Of a DNA stretch of 64,000 nucleotides, positions 34,392-43,321 are shown one piece after another. The stretch spans positions 186,001 through 250,000 of the forward strand of contig NZ_JAGGOK010000010.1 of assembly GCF_018614615.1 (NCBI RefSeq), read 5' to 3'. The notes beneath the pieces were generated by a model. It saw nothing but the letters and a program-made list of their open reading frames with translations, was not told where the DNA came from and did not search any database. A program made the translations under genes and the position numbers. This DNA is from Streptomyces sp. ISL-100 (GTDB lineage Bacteria; Actinomycetota; Actinomycetes; Streptomycetales; Streptomycetaceae). Positions within the stretch are counted from its first letter, which is position 1. Every line of letters begins with the position of its first letter.

Positions 34392-35732
34392 ATGACCGGC
34401 ACTGAAGATGTACTGCTCGTCCACGGCGGCACCCCGCTCGAGGGCGAGATCCGCGTCCGCGGCGCGAAGAACCTGGTGCCGAAGGCGATGGTCGCCGCGT
34501 TGCTCGGCAGCGGTCCGAGCCGACTGCGCAACGTGCCCGACATCCGTGACGTGCGCGTCGTACGCGGACTGCTCCAGCTGCACGGCGTGACGGTCCGCCC
34601 CGGGGAGGAACCGGGTGAGCTGATCCTCGACCCGTCCCACGTCGAGTCGGCAAACGTCGCCGACATCGACGCCCACGCGGGCTCCTCGCGCATCCCGATC
34701 CTGTTCTGCGGCCCGCTGCTGCACCGGCTCGGCCACGCCTTCATCCCGGGCCTGGGCGGCTGCGACATCGGCGGCCGGCCGATCGACTTCCACTTCGAGG
34801 TGCTGCGGCAGTTCGGCGCGACGATCGAGAAGCGGGACGACGGCCAGTACCTGGAGGCCCCGCAACGACTGCGCGGCTGCAAGATCCGGCTGCCGTACCC
34901 GTCGGTCGGCTCGACGGAGCAGGTGCTGCTGACGGCCGTACTGGCGGAAGGCGTGACGGAGCTCTCCAACGCCGCCGTGGAGCCGGAGATCGAGGACCTC
35001 ATCTGCGTACTGCAGAAAATGGGCGCGATCATCTCCATGGACACCGACCGGACCATCCGGATCACCGGTGTCGACTCGCTCGGCGGCTACAACCACCGCG
35101 CTCTCCCGGACCGCCTGGAGGCGGCCTCCTGGGCGTCCGCGGCGCTCGCCACCGAGGGCAACATCTACGTGCGCGGCGCGCAGCAGCGCTCGATGATGAC
35201 GTTCCTGAACACGTTCCGCCGGGTCGGCGGCGCCTTCGAAATCGACGACGAGGGCATCCGCTTCTGGCACCCGGGCGGCCCGCTCAACGCGATCGCCCTG
35301 GAGACCGACGTACACCCCGGCTTCCAGACCGACTGGCAGCAGCCGCTGGTCGTCGCCCTGACGCAGGCGTCCGGCCTGTCCATCGTCCACGAGACGGTGT
35401 ACGAGTCGCGCCTGGGCTTCACCTCCGCGCTGAACCAGATGGGCGCGCACATCCAGCTCTACCGCGAGTGCCTGGGCGGCTCCGACTGCCGCTTCGGCCA
35501 GCGCAACTTCCTGCACTCGGCGGTGGTCAGCGGCCCGACGAAGCTCCAGGGGGCGGATCTGGTGATCCCCGACCTGCGCGGCGGCTTCTCGTACCTGATC
35601 GCGGCGCTCGCGGCGCAGGGCACGTCCCGGGTCCACGGCATCGACCTGATCAACCGCGGCTACGAGAACTTCATGGAGAAGCTCGTCGAGCTCGGTGCGA
35701 AGGTCGAGCTGCCGGGCGGCGCGCTCGTGTGA
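34392..35732 (+). CDS. murA: UDP-N-acetylglucosamine 1-carboxyvinyltransferase
   Basis: 446 aa. Adds enolpyruvyl to UDP-GlcNAc, the first committed step of peptidoglycan synthesis. Signatures: RVRGAKNLVPKAMVAALL, the catalytic loop FIPGLGGCDIGGRPIDFH with Cys124 (so fosfomycin-sensitive form expected), and PDLRGGFSYLIAALAAQG. ATG 34392 matches the family start; the 33 residues available upstream are not family-like. A terminator follows 17 bp after the stop. Confidence 0.95.
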   Translation: MTGTEDVLLVHGGTPLEGEIRVRGAKNLVPKAMVAALLGSGPSRLRNVPDIRDVRVVRGLLQLHGVTVRPGEEPGELILDPSHVESANVADIDAHAGSSRIPILFCGPLLHRLGHAFIPGLGGCDIGGRPIDFHFEVLRQFGATIEKRDDGQYLEAPQRLRGCKIRLPYPSVGSTEQVLLTAVLAEGVTELSNAAVEPEIEDLICVLQKMGAIISMDTDRTIRITGVDSLGGYNHRALPDRLEAASWASAALATEGNIYVRGAQQRSMMTFLNTFRRVGGAFEIDDEGIRFWHPGGPLNAIALETDVHPGFQTDWQQPLVVALTQASGLSIVHETVYESRLGFTSALNQMGAHIQLYRECLGGSDCRFGQRNFLHSAVVSGPTKLQGADLVIPDLRGGFSYLIAALAAQGTSRVHGIDLINRGYENFMEKLVELGAKVELPGGALV

Positions 35733-35749
35733 TCGTTTGACCTACGCCG

Positions 35750-35789
35750 AAGGGGCGGCCGTCCGGATTACCGGGTGGCCGCCCCTTTT
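35750..35789 (+). terminator. Rho-independent terminator of murA
   Basis: AAGGGGCGGCC (35750-35760) pairs with GGCCGCCCCTTTT (35777-35789); an inner CCGG/CCGG pair lies in the loop and a T-run follows. A close homologue in the reverse orientation is at 36179-36226. Confidence 0.88.
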
Positions 35790-35825
35790 CGCTGTGCTCG
35801 TACGCGCTGTGCTCGTACGCCCGGC

Positions 35826-35987
35826 TCAGTCCCGTTCGGCGGATACCGAGGAGCTCTTCGACGCCTGGCCGCCGTCGTCGGACGAGGCCGGTGCCGATCC
35901 CATGCTGGCGGCGAGCGTCGCGGTCAGGAGTACGGCGCCCACCACGAGCAGGGAGCGGCTCGGTCGGGCCTGGGTCGATACGCGCAC
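35826..35987 (-). CDS. Small secreted or membrane peptide (53 aa)
   Basis: GTG 35987 has AGGAG 6 nt upstream. The product starts VRVSTQARPSRS, then a hydrophobic stretch LLVVGAVLLTATLAAS (residues 13-28), then a hydrophilic Ser/Asp/Gly-rich tail ending VSAERD. It looks like a signal-peptide or single-pass peptide. No family recognised. It lies alone between the two related terminators of murA and hup. Confidence 0.6.
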   Translation of the reverse strand: MRVSTQARPSRSLLVVGAVLLTATLAASMGSAPASSDDGGQASKSSSVSAERD

Positions 35988-36178
35988 GTGTTACTCCTGG
36001 GTCGCTGAGTCGGGCGAACGCGCGCCTTACCAGTTTCCAGGGACGTAAACCTTTTGTGTTTGAGAATGCTTCAGCCGCTGGAGGCCGTGAGCGGGCTTCT
36101 GCGGGGGTACGGCGCCTCGCCCGGCCCCCCTTGGGGGCCAGTCGCCTTCGCGCGGCCTCCACCGACCCCTCAGGCACG

Positions 36179-36226
36179 CCGAAGGGGGCGGCCACCCGGC
36201 GTATTCCGGATGACCGCCCCCTTCGG
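36179..36226 (-). terminator. Hairpin after the HU gene
   Basis: CCGAAGGGGGCGG pairs with CCGCCCCCTTCGG. It sits 15 bp beyond the hup stop. Its sequence is similar to the murA terminator in opposite orientation. Confidence 0.75.
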
Positions 36227-36240
36227 GTCTGCCTTGGGTG

Positions 36241-36522
36241 TTACTTGCCCTTGGCGGCTTCCTTGAGCTTGGAGCCCGCGGAGACCTTCACGCTGTAGCC
36301 GGCCGGGATCTGGATCGGGTCGCCGGTCTGCGGGTTACGAGCGGTGCGAGCGGCACGGTGGGTGCGCTCGAAGGTCAGGAAGCCGGGGATGGTGACCTTC
36401 TCGTCGCCCTTGGCGACAATCTCGCCGACGGTCTCGGCGAGAGCGGCCAGCACGGCGTCGGCGTCCTTGCGGGTCACGTCGGCGCGGTCGGCCAGGGCGG
36501 CCACCAGCTCACTGCGGTTCAT
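36241..36522 (-). CDS. hup: HU-family nucleoid protein
   Basis: 93 aa, the short actinobacterial HU without a lysine-rich tail. MNRSELVAALADRADVTRKD, then GFLTFERTHRAARTARNPQT with the DNA-intercalating arm (RNPQTGDPIQIPAG). Binds and bends DNA in the nucleoid. Own promoter expected in the 336-bp gap upstream. Confidence 0.95.
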   Translation of the reverse strand: MNRSELVAALADRADVTRKDADAVLAALAETVGEIVAKGDEKVTIPGFLTFERTHRAARTARNPQTGDPIQIPAGYSVKVSAGSKLKEAAKGK

Positions 36523-36858
36523 GTTTGTACTCCCGTGTTCTTCTTGCCTGTAAGGCGTGAGATCGAAGCCGATGCTGCCAGGGCCCTCGGACAGTCCCCG
36601 GACCCGGGTCTGTCGTCAGACCCTCGCGCCCAAATACGCATCCTGCCCCCACCAGCGGCGGGAAAGCCAATCCGGCACCCTCCGGAGTCACACGAAAAGC
36701 GCCACAGGCTCGACTTGGTGACGCTCCGTCCGCTGCCGGAAGCGGACCGCAGGGTCCTGCAGGACTCTGCAGGGCCCCGCGGGCTCATTGCCCGCCACCC
36801 TAGAGGGGGCCGTGAGGCCCTGCGACCCGCGACGCGCCGGGTGGGCAGCCGGGAAAGA
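36523..36858. other. 336-bp gap between hup and the malic enzyme gene
   Basis: Upstream region of hup. Contains an inverted repeat GGGTCTG (36606-36612) / CAGACCC (36617-36623), about 85 bp before hup, that could be an operator. No supported coding frame. Confidence 0.5.
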
Positions 36859-38292
36859 TCAGGCGGACGTGGAACCCGTCACAGCGGATCCCGCGGCCTT
36901 CGCGGCCGTACGGACGGCTCCCGCGACCGCGCCCGCCACCCTGTCGTTGAAGACCGACGGGATGATGTAGTTCGCGTTGAGCTCGTCCTCGGTGACGACG
37001 TCCGCGAGGGCGGCCGCGGCGGCCAGCATCATCTCCGTGTTGACGGTCCGGGACTGGGCGTCCAGGAGGCCGCGGAAGACGCCGGGGAAGACCAGCACGT
37101 TGTTGATCTGGTTCGGGAAGTCGGAGCGGCCCGTGGCCACAACAGCCGCCGTCTGACGGGCGATTGCGGGCTCGACCTCGGGGTCCGGGTTCGCGAGCGC
37201 GAAGACGATCGCACCGTCCGCCATCGCCGCGACGTCGTCGCCGTTGAGCACGTTCGGGGCCGAGACGCCGATGAAGACGTCCGCGTCGACCACGGCCTCT
37301 TTGAGGGTGCCCGTGACACCTTCAGGGTTGGTGTTGTCGGCGATCCAGCGCAGCGGGGACTCGGGTGCGGCGTCGACGAGGTCCTCGCGGCCCGCGTGCA
37401 CCACGCCGTGGATGTCGGCGACGACCGCGTGCTTCATGCCCGCCGCGATCAGGAGCTTGAGGATGGCCGTACCGGCCGCACCGGCGCCGGACATGACGAC
37501 CCGTACGTCACCGATCGACTTGCCGACCACGCGCAGCGCGTTGGTCAGTGAGGCGAGCACCACAATGGCCGTGCCGTGCTGGTCGTCGTGGAAGACGGGG
37601 ATGTCGAGGGCCTCGCGCAGGCGCGCCTCGATCTCGAAGCAGCGGGGCGCGGAGATGTCTTCGAGGTTGATGCCCGCGAAGCCGGGGGCGATGGCCTTGA
37701 CGATCTCGACAATGGCGTCGCTGTCCTGCGTGTCCAGGCAGATCGGCCACGCGTCGATGCCGGCGAAGCGCTTGAAGAGGGCCGCCTTGCCCTCCATGAC
37801 CGGCAGCGCGGCCATCGGGCCGATGTTGCCCAGGCCGAGCACCGCGGAGCCGTCCGTGACCACGGCGACGGAGTTGCGCTTGATGGTGAGGCGGCGCGCG
37901 TCCTCGGGGTTCTCGGCGATCGCCATGCACACGCGGGCGACACCCGGCGTGTAGATCATCGAGAGATCGTCACGGTTGCGGATGGGGTGTTTGGACGCCA
38001 TCTCGATCTTGCCGCCGAGGTGCATCAGGAAGGTACGGTCGGAGACCTTGCCCAGGGTCACGCCCTCGATGCCACGCAGGCCCTCGACGATTTCGTCGGC
38101 GTGCGCGGTCGAGCTCGCCGCGATCGTGACGTCGATCCGCAGCTTCTCGTGGCCGGAGGCGGTCACGTCGAGGCCGGTCACCGACCCGCCGTGGGACTCG
38201 ACGGCCGTGGTGAGCTGGCTGACCGCGGTCCCGCTCGCGGGGACCTCCAGCCGGACCGTCATCGAGTACGAGACGCTGGGCGCCGTTGCCAT
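36859..38292 (-). CDS. NAD-dependent malic enzyme with N-terminal ACT-like domain
   Basis: 477 aa. Oxidative decarboxylation of malate to pyruvate. Residues 1-80 look like an ACT regulatory domain (SYSMTVRLEVPASGTAVSQL). The malic domain has SMIYTPGVARVC, KRNSVAVVTDGSAVLGLGNIG and FHDDQHGTAIVVLASL; the NAD domain has MSGAGAAGTAILKLL and FALANPDPE. The aspartate-type pocket of NAD enzymes is not checked. A structured leader precedes the gene (38453-38615). Confidence 0.93.
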   Translation of the reverse strand: MATAPSVSYSMTVRLEVPASGTAVSQLTTAVESHGGSVTGLDVTASGHEKLRIDVTIAASSTAHADEIVEGLRGIEGVTLGKVSDRTFLMHLGGKIEMASKHPIRNRDDLSMIYTPGVARVCMAIAENPEDARRLTIKRNSVAVVTDGSAVLGLGNIGPMAALPVMEGKAALFKRFAGIDAWPICLDTQDSDAIVEIVKAIAPGFAGINLEDISAPRCFEIEARLREALDIPVFHDDQHGTAIVVLASLTNALRVVGKSIGDVRVVMSGAGAAGTAILKLLIAAGMKHAVVADIHGVVHAGREDLVDAAPESPLRWIADNTNPEGVTGTLKEAVVDADVFIGVSAPNVLNGDDVAAMADGAIVFALANPDPEVEPAIARQTAAVVATGRSDFPNQINNVLVFPGVFRGLLDAQSRTVNTEMMLAAAAALADVVTEDELNANYIIPSVFNDRVAGAVAGAVRTAAKAAGSAVTGSTSA

Positions 38293-38452
38293 GGCCGACT
38301 TCCTCTGCTTTCCCTAGCTTCATTGCTGCGCGGCCGTGGCTGTTGCCCGGCGACGCCTTCCGATGGTCGCACCTACCTGTGGGTAGCAGGTAATGCGGTC
38401 ATTTTGTTTTCGGAAAGTGTTTTCCACCATACGAGAAGTGCTGGTGGAACAA

Positions 38453-38490
38453 AAGAGATCCGCGGCACCCGAGGGTTCCGCGGACCTCTT
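38453..38490 (-). terminator. Terminator-like hairpin in the leader of the malic enzyme gene
   Basis: AAGAGATCCGCGG (38453-38465) pairs with CCGCGGACCTCTT (38478-38490). A T-run follows on the minus strand. It lies 160 bp before the malic enzyme start and about 170 bp after the helD stop. Confidence 0.75.
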
Positions 38491-38509
38491 CTTTGTATGT
38501 ACGTACTAA

Positions 38510-38615
38510 AGCCAGGTGGCACCGACCCGCCATGCTCGCCTCGCGGCAAGTGGTCGCTCGAAGCGACGAAGGTTGGGCCCGGGGGCTTGGATCGAGCCGG
38601 TGCCACCCCCAGGCT
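38510..38615 (-). ncRNA. Highly structured RNA candidate (riboswitch, leader or sRNA)
   Basis: On the minus strand an outer stem closes the element: GGTGGCACCG near 38606-38597 pairs with CGGTGCCACC near 38524-38515, and AGCC/GGCU pairs extend it. Inside are three further hairpins: GGCU/AGCC, GTCGCT-TCG-AGCGAC, and CCGC/GCGG. A terminator-like hairpin follows within 25 nt. No known riboswitch consensus was recognised; it is not a T-box despite GGGTGGCACC. It could also be the 3' UTR of helD or a separate sRNA. Confidence 0.5.
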
Positions 38616-38663
38616 AACAAACCACCCCGGGAAGTGAATCCCCGATGGCAGGTTGACCCGGAT

Positions 38664-41084
38664 TTAGTACAACAGCGCCGGAACCCCGTCCGCACGCGGC
38701 TTGTCGCGCTCCCCCGAGACGACCGTGAGCTGCTGCGTCGCGCGCGTCAGCGCCACGTACAGGACCCGCAGGCCCGCCGGGGACTCCTCCGCGATCTCGG
38801 CCGGCGATACGACGACCGTCGCGTCGTACTCCAGCCCCTTCGCCTCCAGGCTGCCGAGCGCCACCACGCGCTCGCCCAGCGGCGCGAGCCACTTGCGTGC
38901 CTGCGCGCGACGGTTCATCGCGACCACTACGCCAATCGTGCCGTCCACACGGTCCAGGAGGCGCTGCGCCTCCTCACGGGTGGTCCGGGCGAGATCATTG
39001 CCGCGTACGACACCGCCGTGCTCATGGTTCGTCGTCACAAAACGCGGCTCCACGCCCGTGGAGCGAACGGCGGCGGGCGACTCCATGCCGGGCATGGCCC
39101 GCTCCAGCACCTTGGCGGCGAGAGCGGCGATCTCCGCCGGGTTGCGGTAGTTCACGGTCAGCGTGAAGCGGCGTCGCGGGCGGCCGCCGAGGGCCTCGTC
39201 GCGGGCCGCGGCCGCCTCGTCGGGGTCGGTCCACGAGGACTGCGCCGCGTCACCGACGATCGTCCAGGTCGCGTGCTTGCCCCGGCGGCCGACCATCCGC
39301 CACTGCATGGGCGTGAGGTCCTGCGCCTCGTCGACGATGACGTGCGCGTACTCGGTGCGCTCCTGCGCGAGCCGCTCGGCCCGCTCCCACTGCGTCTCCT
39401 CGCGCTGCGGCATGAGCTCTTCCAGGCCGCTGAGCTGGTCCAGCGGGTCGTACTCGCGCTTGCGCTTGGGGCGGGCCGGCGTACCGAGCAGCGTCTGGAG
39501 CTCGTCCAGGAGCGCCACGTCGTGCACGGACAGCGGACCGTTGCCCTCGGCGTCCAGGCGGCGCAGGGAGCGGGCCAGCTGACGGGTCTCGCGCGGGTTC
39601 AGTACGCGGCGGGCCCAGCGGCCGAGGCGCCTGTCGTCGGCCATGGCGGCGAGCACCCGGCGCGGCGTGAGCTCGGGCCACCAGGCGTCCAGGAACTCGA
39701 TGAACTCGGTCTCCGTCGAGATGTCCTCGTCGAAGCCGGAGCGCAGCTCCGCGATCAGCTCCTGGTCGGTGTATCTGCCCCGGCCGCTGGACTTCGACCA
39801 CAGGGCGTCCAGGAGCAGCTTGCGGGCGCGGGGGCGCAGGAGGTTGACGGGGGCTGTGCCGCTGAGGACGTTGTGGCGGATGCGGTTCAGGTCGTCGGCG
39901 TTCAGCTCCACGCGCTGGCCGAAGGCGACTACGCGCAGGCGGGTGGGGGTCTGGGCCTCCTGCGGCTCCTCGTCCCCGAAGGACAGCTGGCCGTCCTCGA
40001 CGGGGGCCGCCGGGGCGGGCGGCGCGTCCAGGGCGCCGCGCGCGGCGTTGCGCAGCACCTTGAGCATGCGCGAGGAGCCCTTGATGCGGGAGATGTTCGG
40101 TTCGTCGTACGTCGATGCCTCCGCGCCGTCGACCAGCGAGCCCACCGCGCGGATCGCGACCTGGCCCTCCTCGCCGAGCGAGGGCAGCACACCCTCGGTG
40201 TACGCGACGAGCAGCGGCGTCGGGGACACGATGAGGATGCCGCCCGCGTACTTCCGCCGGTTCTGGTAGAGCAGGTACGCGGCGCGGTGCAGGGCCACGG
40301 CGGTCTTGCCGGTGCCCGGGCCGCCGGAGACCTCCGTGACGGAGGCGGCGGGGGCGCGGATGACCAGGTCCTGCTCGGCCTGGATCGACGACACGATGTC
40401 GCGCATGGTGTGGCTTCGGGCCTGCCCGAGCGCCGCCATGAGCGCGCCGTCGCCGATGACGGGCAACGGCTCGCCGCCCAGGGTCGCGGTCAGCTCCGGG
40501 CGCATCAGGTCGTCCTCGACGCCGAGGACCTTGCGGCCCTTGGAGCGGATGACCCGGCGGCGTACGACCCGTCCCGGCTCCTTGGGCGTGGAGCGGTAGA
40601 ACGGCGCGGCCGCCGGCGCGCGCCAGTCGATGACCAGCGGGCTGTAGTCGGAGTCGAGTACGCCGATACGCCCGATGTGCAGCGTCTCCGCGATGTCCGC
40701 GGTGAGGTCGGGGCGTACCGCGTCGTCGGCCGGGTCCACCGAGGTGAACGCGCCGTCCGGGCCCTTCTCGCCGTCCTTGCCCCGGAGCAGGTCGATGCGT
40801 CCGAAGAGGAAGTCCTCGAATTCGTTGTTGAGCCGGTTGAGGTGAATGCCGGCGCGGAAAACCTGCGCGTCGCGTTCGGCGAGCGCGCCGGGAGTACCGA
40901 CCTGGCCGCGCTTGGCGGCGTCGTTCATGAGGAATTCCGCCTCGTGGATCTTCTCCTCCAGACGGCGGTACACCTGATCCAGATGATCCTGTTCCACACC
41001 GATTTCGCGGGTCCGTGCCGACTCCTGCGAGGAGGAGTCGGCAACGGAATTCACGGAATCGACAGCGGCATCCTGCGCGGCCAC
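38664..41084 (-). CDS. helD: HelD-type RNA polymerase-associated SF1 helicase
   Basis: 806 aa. N-terminal coiled coil (residues about 25-100: DHLDQVYRRLEEKIHEAEFL) of the kind that enters RNA polymerase channels, Walker A GGPGTGKT at 254-261, motif II VIVDEAQDLTPMQW, motif IV-like VNYRNPAEIAALA and motif VI VALTRATQQLTVVSG. Actinobacterial (class II) HelD proteins release stalled or rifampicin-bound RNA polymerase. Streptomyces carries several paralogues; this one lies beside sigU/rsuA. Confidence 0.88.
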   Translation of the reverse strand: MAAQDAAVDSVNSVADSSSQESARTREIGVEQDHLDQVYRRLEEKIHEAEFLMNDAAKRGQVGTPGALAERDAQVFRAGIHLNRLNNEFEDFLFGRIDLLRGKDGEKGPDGAFTSVDPADDAVRPDLTADIAETLHIGRIGVLDSDYSPLVIDWRAPAAAPFYRSTPKEPGRVVRRRVIRSKGRKVLGVEDDLMRPELTATLGGEPLPVIGDGALMAALGQARSHTMRDIVSSIQAEQDLVIRAPAASVTEVSGGPGTGKTAVALHRAAYLLYQNRRKYAGGILIVSPTPLLVAYTEGVLPSLGEEGQVAIRAVGSLVDGAEASTYDEPNISRIKGSSRMLKVLRNAARGALDAPPAPAAPVEDGQLSFGDEEPQEAQTPTRLRVVAFGQRVELNADDLNRIRHNVLSGTAPVNLLRPRARKLLLDALWSKSSGRGRYTDQELIAELRSGFDEDISTETEFIEFLDAWWPELTPRRVLAAMADDRRLGRWARRVLNPRETRQLARSLRRLDAEGNGPLSVHDVALLDELQTLLGTPARPKRKREYDPLDQLSGLEELMPQREETQWERAERLAQERTEYAHVIVDEAQDLTPMQWRMVGRRGKHATWTIVGDAAQSSWTDPDEAAAARDEALGGRPRRRFTLTVNYRNPAEIAALAAKVLERAMPGMESPAAVRSTGVEPRFVTTNHEHGGVVRGNDLARTTREEAQRLLDRVDGTIGVVVAMNRRAQARKWLAPLGERVVALGSLEAKGLEYDATVVVSPAEIAEESPAGLRVLYVALTRATQQLTVVSGERDKPRADGVPALLY

Positions 41085-41180
41085 CGAGGCCCCCTTCTGA
41101 CGTGCTGCGGGCAGCCGTCAACCGTACGCGACGGGGGGCCGCGACCGCACCTGTCAGAAGCGGAGAATTATGCCGATCTG

Positions 41181-41945
41181 TCAGGCTTCTACCTCGACGA
41201 GGCGCTTTCCGTCGAAGGTCCGGACCTCGAAGTGGTCGATTTCGTTACGGTTCATCGCCGCCCCGCCGTGGACGTACAGCGGGTTCTTCGCCATCTCGTG
41301 CGTGCTGTCCGCGATGCCGTATCCCCATTTCGGGACGGCCCAGCTCGTCACTGTCTCTTCCTGGCCGTCCTTCGAGACGGCGATCAGGCTGCACTTCAGC
41401 GGGCCCTTGACGTTCTTGAGCTCCAGGACGGTGTGGGTGCCCCAGGCCTTCTTCTCCATGCCGACCGTCGCGCTGACCTTCGTGCTCGCGTCGGTCGCGA
41501 CGATCTTCTCCTCCATGTGGTTGAAGAAGGCATCCTCGGCGGGGCTGGTGGGGTGCGGCTCTCCCGCGATGTTGCCGCCCTTGTCGTCGTTGCCTGCCGT
41601 CAGACCAGCCACGACGGCGATCGTGGGGCCGCCGACCACCAGTACCGCCGCTGCCGCGACCAGGTAGAACCCGCGGCGGCGGCGCTGCGCGCGGCCTGCG
41701 GCGACCTCGTCGGTGAGCCGGCTCAGCAGCTGCGGGCTCGGCTCGGTCAGCCGCGGGGGCGGGCCCGGGGATTCGGCCAGCGCGGCCATCAGCGGCTCCA
41801 TGCCCGCGAAGTCGTCCAGCTGCGCGGCGCAGTACTCGCAGTAGGCCAGGTGGGCCTCGAAGGCGGTGGCATCCGCGTCGTCCAGGATGCCGAGCACATA
41901 GGCGCCGACGGCGTCATGCTCGGAGTGCCGGTCGTGCGTCGTCAT
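41181..41945 (-). CDS. rsuA: Zinc-containing anti-sigma factor of SigU
   Basis: 254 aa. Cytoplasmic ZAS domain with H32, C36 and C39 (AHLAYCEYCAAQL), a membrane segment at about residues 92-113, and an extracytoplasmic domain. Binds and holds the cognate ECF sigma factor. It overlaps the sigma gene by 4 bp (ATGA). Confidence 0.9.
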   Translation of the reverse strand: MTTHDRHSEHDAVGAYVLGILDDADATAFEAHLAYCEYCAAQLDDFAGMEPLMAALAESPGPPPRLTEPSPQLLSRLTDEVAAGRAQRRRRGFYLVAAAAVLVVGGPTIAVVAGLTAGNDDKGGNIAGEPHPTSPAEDAFFNHMEEKIVATDASTKVSATVGMEKKAWGTHTVLELKNVKGPLKCSLIAVSKDGQEETVTSWAVPKWGYGIADSTHEMAKNPLYVHGGAAMNRNEIDHFEVRTFDGKRLVEVEA

Positions 41946-42571
41946 GCCGTCACCCCTCGTTCCTCCAGCGCGAGCTTCATGGACCGCAGTGCGTAGAAGA
42001 CCCGGGACCTGACAGTCCCGCTGGGTATGCCGAGCACTTCGGCCGCCTCATTGACCGTACGCCCTCTGAAGTACGTCTCGACAAGTGCTTCCCGGTGAGC
42101 GGGAGTCAAATCGTCGAGCGCGTCGGAGAGCGTCATCAGCCACAACGCCTTGTCGATCTCGTCCTCCGCGGGCATGACCTCCAGCGGCGACGGATCGACC
42201 TCCTGCGGCCGGGACTGCCGACTGCGGTGGTTGTCGATGACGATGCGTCTTGCGACCGTCACCAGCCAGGGGCGTACAGAACCGGTCGCCCGGTTGAGCT
42301 GACCGGCGTTCTTCCAGGCACGGATGAGCGTCTCCTGTACGACGTCCTCGGCGCGCTGGCGGTCGCCGGCGACGAGGCGGAGTACATAGGCGAGCAGTGG
42401 TCCGGCGTGCTCTCGGTAGAGCGCGCGCATCAACTCCTCGTCCGGCGTCGGTTTTTCGGCGCGCGGTCGCTCGCTGCGATGTCGAGCCCTGTGCTGACGG
42501 CTATCGGCCACGGCCGCATCCTCGCGCACCCGAACCTCCCGGTCGAGACCCTGTGTGGCTCCCTCCCCCAT
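41942..42571 (-). CDS. sigU: ECF sigma factor SigU
   Basis: 209 aa from ATG 42571 (a TTG at 42601 would add ten residues). Region 2 at about residues 45-110 (LYREHAGPLLAYVLRLVAGD, QRAEDVVQETLIRAWKN) and region 4 at about 145-200 (LTPAHREALVETYFRGRTVN, SGTVRSRVFYALRSMKLAL). In S. coelicolor SigU directs secreted-protein genes and its overactivity blocks development. Start is the uncertain part. Confidence 0.88.
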   Translation of the reverse strand: MGEGATQGLDREVRVREDAAVADSRQHRARHRSERPRAEKPTPDEELMRALYREHAGPLLAYVLRLVAGDRQRAEDVVQETLIRAWKNAGQLNRATGSVRPWLVTVARRIVIDNHRSRQSRPQEVDPSPLEVMPAEDEIDKALWLMTLSDALDDLTPAHREALVETYFRGRTVNEAAEVLGIPSGTVRSRVFYALRSMKLALEERGVTA

Positions 42572-42647
42572 CACTACGGACTGGTTCGGCGATCTACTCA
42601 ACGAGATCCGAAAAACTTTTCAGGTGCGGGCTTTTCAGGCGCGGGCC

Positions 42648-43238
42648 TTAGGCGCGGGCCGCGGCGATTGCCCGGCGCCGGTGCCGGGCGACTCGTTCCC
42701 GGTTGCCGCACACCTCGCTGGAGCACCAGCGCCTGCGGCGGCCGCGGGACGTGTCGAGGTACAGGCGGGCGCAGTTGTCGCCCTCGCACTGGCGCAGCAG
42801 GGCGCGGGCGGCGGGGTCCGTGAGGAGGTCCACCGTGTCGCGGGCGACGGTGGCGAGCAGCGGGGTGCATTGGGGGGTGTCGCTGAGCGCTCTGACCCAG
42901 GCGCCGTCCGGGGTGCGTACGGCTCTAACGCCGGGGGGCGGGGTGGCGGCGAAATTGTTGATGTGGTCGAGGGCGCGGGGGGCTGGGCGCCCTTGGAGCT
43001 GTGCGTGCACCAATTCGGCGACGTACGCCCTCGCTTCGGCGAATCGGCTGACCCACTCGTCGTCCACGGCGTCCAGTACGGCGTCGCCGGGCACGAGTTT
43101 CGCGCCCACGAGCCACTCCCGCAGCCTTCGTGGGCCGCTCAACTGCTCGGTGGGATGCCCGCCTGTCGCCACCAGGTCCAGACAGACCCGTCCGGAATCG
43201 AACCGCAACTCGCACGAGCCTGCGCTGCCCGCTGCCAT
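42648..43238 (-). CDS. CGNR zinc-finger protein (ABATE domain)
   Basis: 196 aa. ABATE N-terminal domain (CLDLVATGGHPTEQLSGPRR) and C-terminal CGNR zinc finger with CEGDNCARLYLDTSRG and WCSSEVCGNRERVARHRRR. Probable DNA-binding stress or metabolite regulator; targets unknown. Confidence 0.88.
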   Translation of the reverse strand: MAAGSAGSCELRFDSGRVCLDLVATGGHPTEQLSGPRRLREWLVGAKLVPGDAVLDAVDDEWVSRFAEARAYVAELVHAQLQGRPAPRALDHINNFAATPPPGVRAVRTPDGAWVRALSDTPQCTPLLATVARDTVDLLTDPAARALLRQCEGDNCARLYLDTSRGRRRRWCSSEVCGNRERVARHRRRAIAAARA

Positions 43239-43321
43239 GCGTCTGTCACCGCCTTCGCCGTCCTACCCAGAGTGCCCGGCGACGGCCCCCGCCGGAACCC
43301 CTCCCACCGGTCCTACCGGTC

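Noticed and set aside
38510..38615. T-box riboswitch upstream of malic enzyme
   Set aside because: GGGTGGCACC resembles the T-box core, but no specifier loop is seen, and that sequence pairs inside its own closing stem.
38493..41996. 1167-residue plus-strand frame across helD and rsuA
   Set aside because: Antisense to well-supported genes; no domains.
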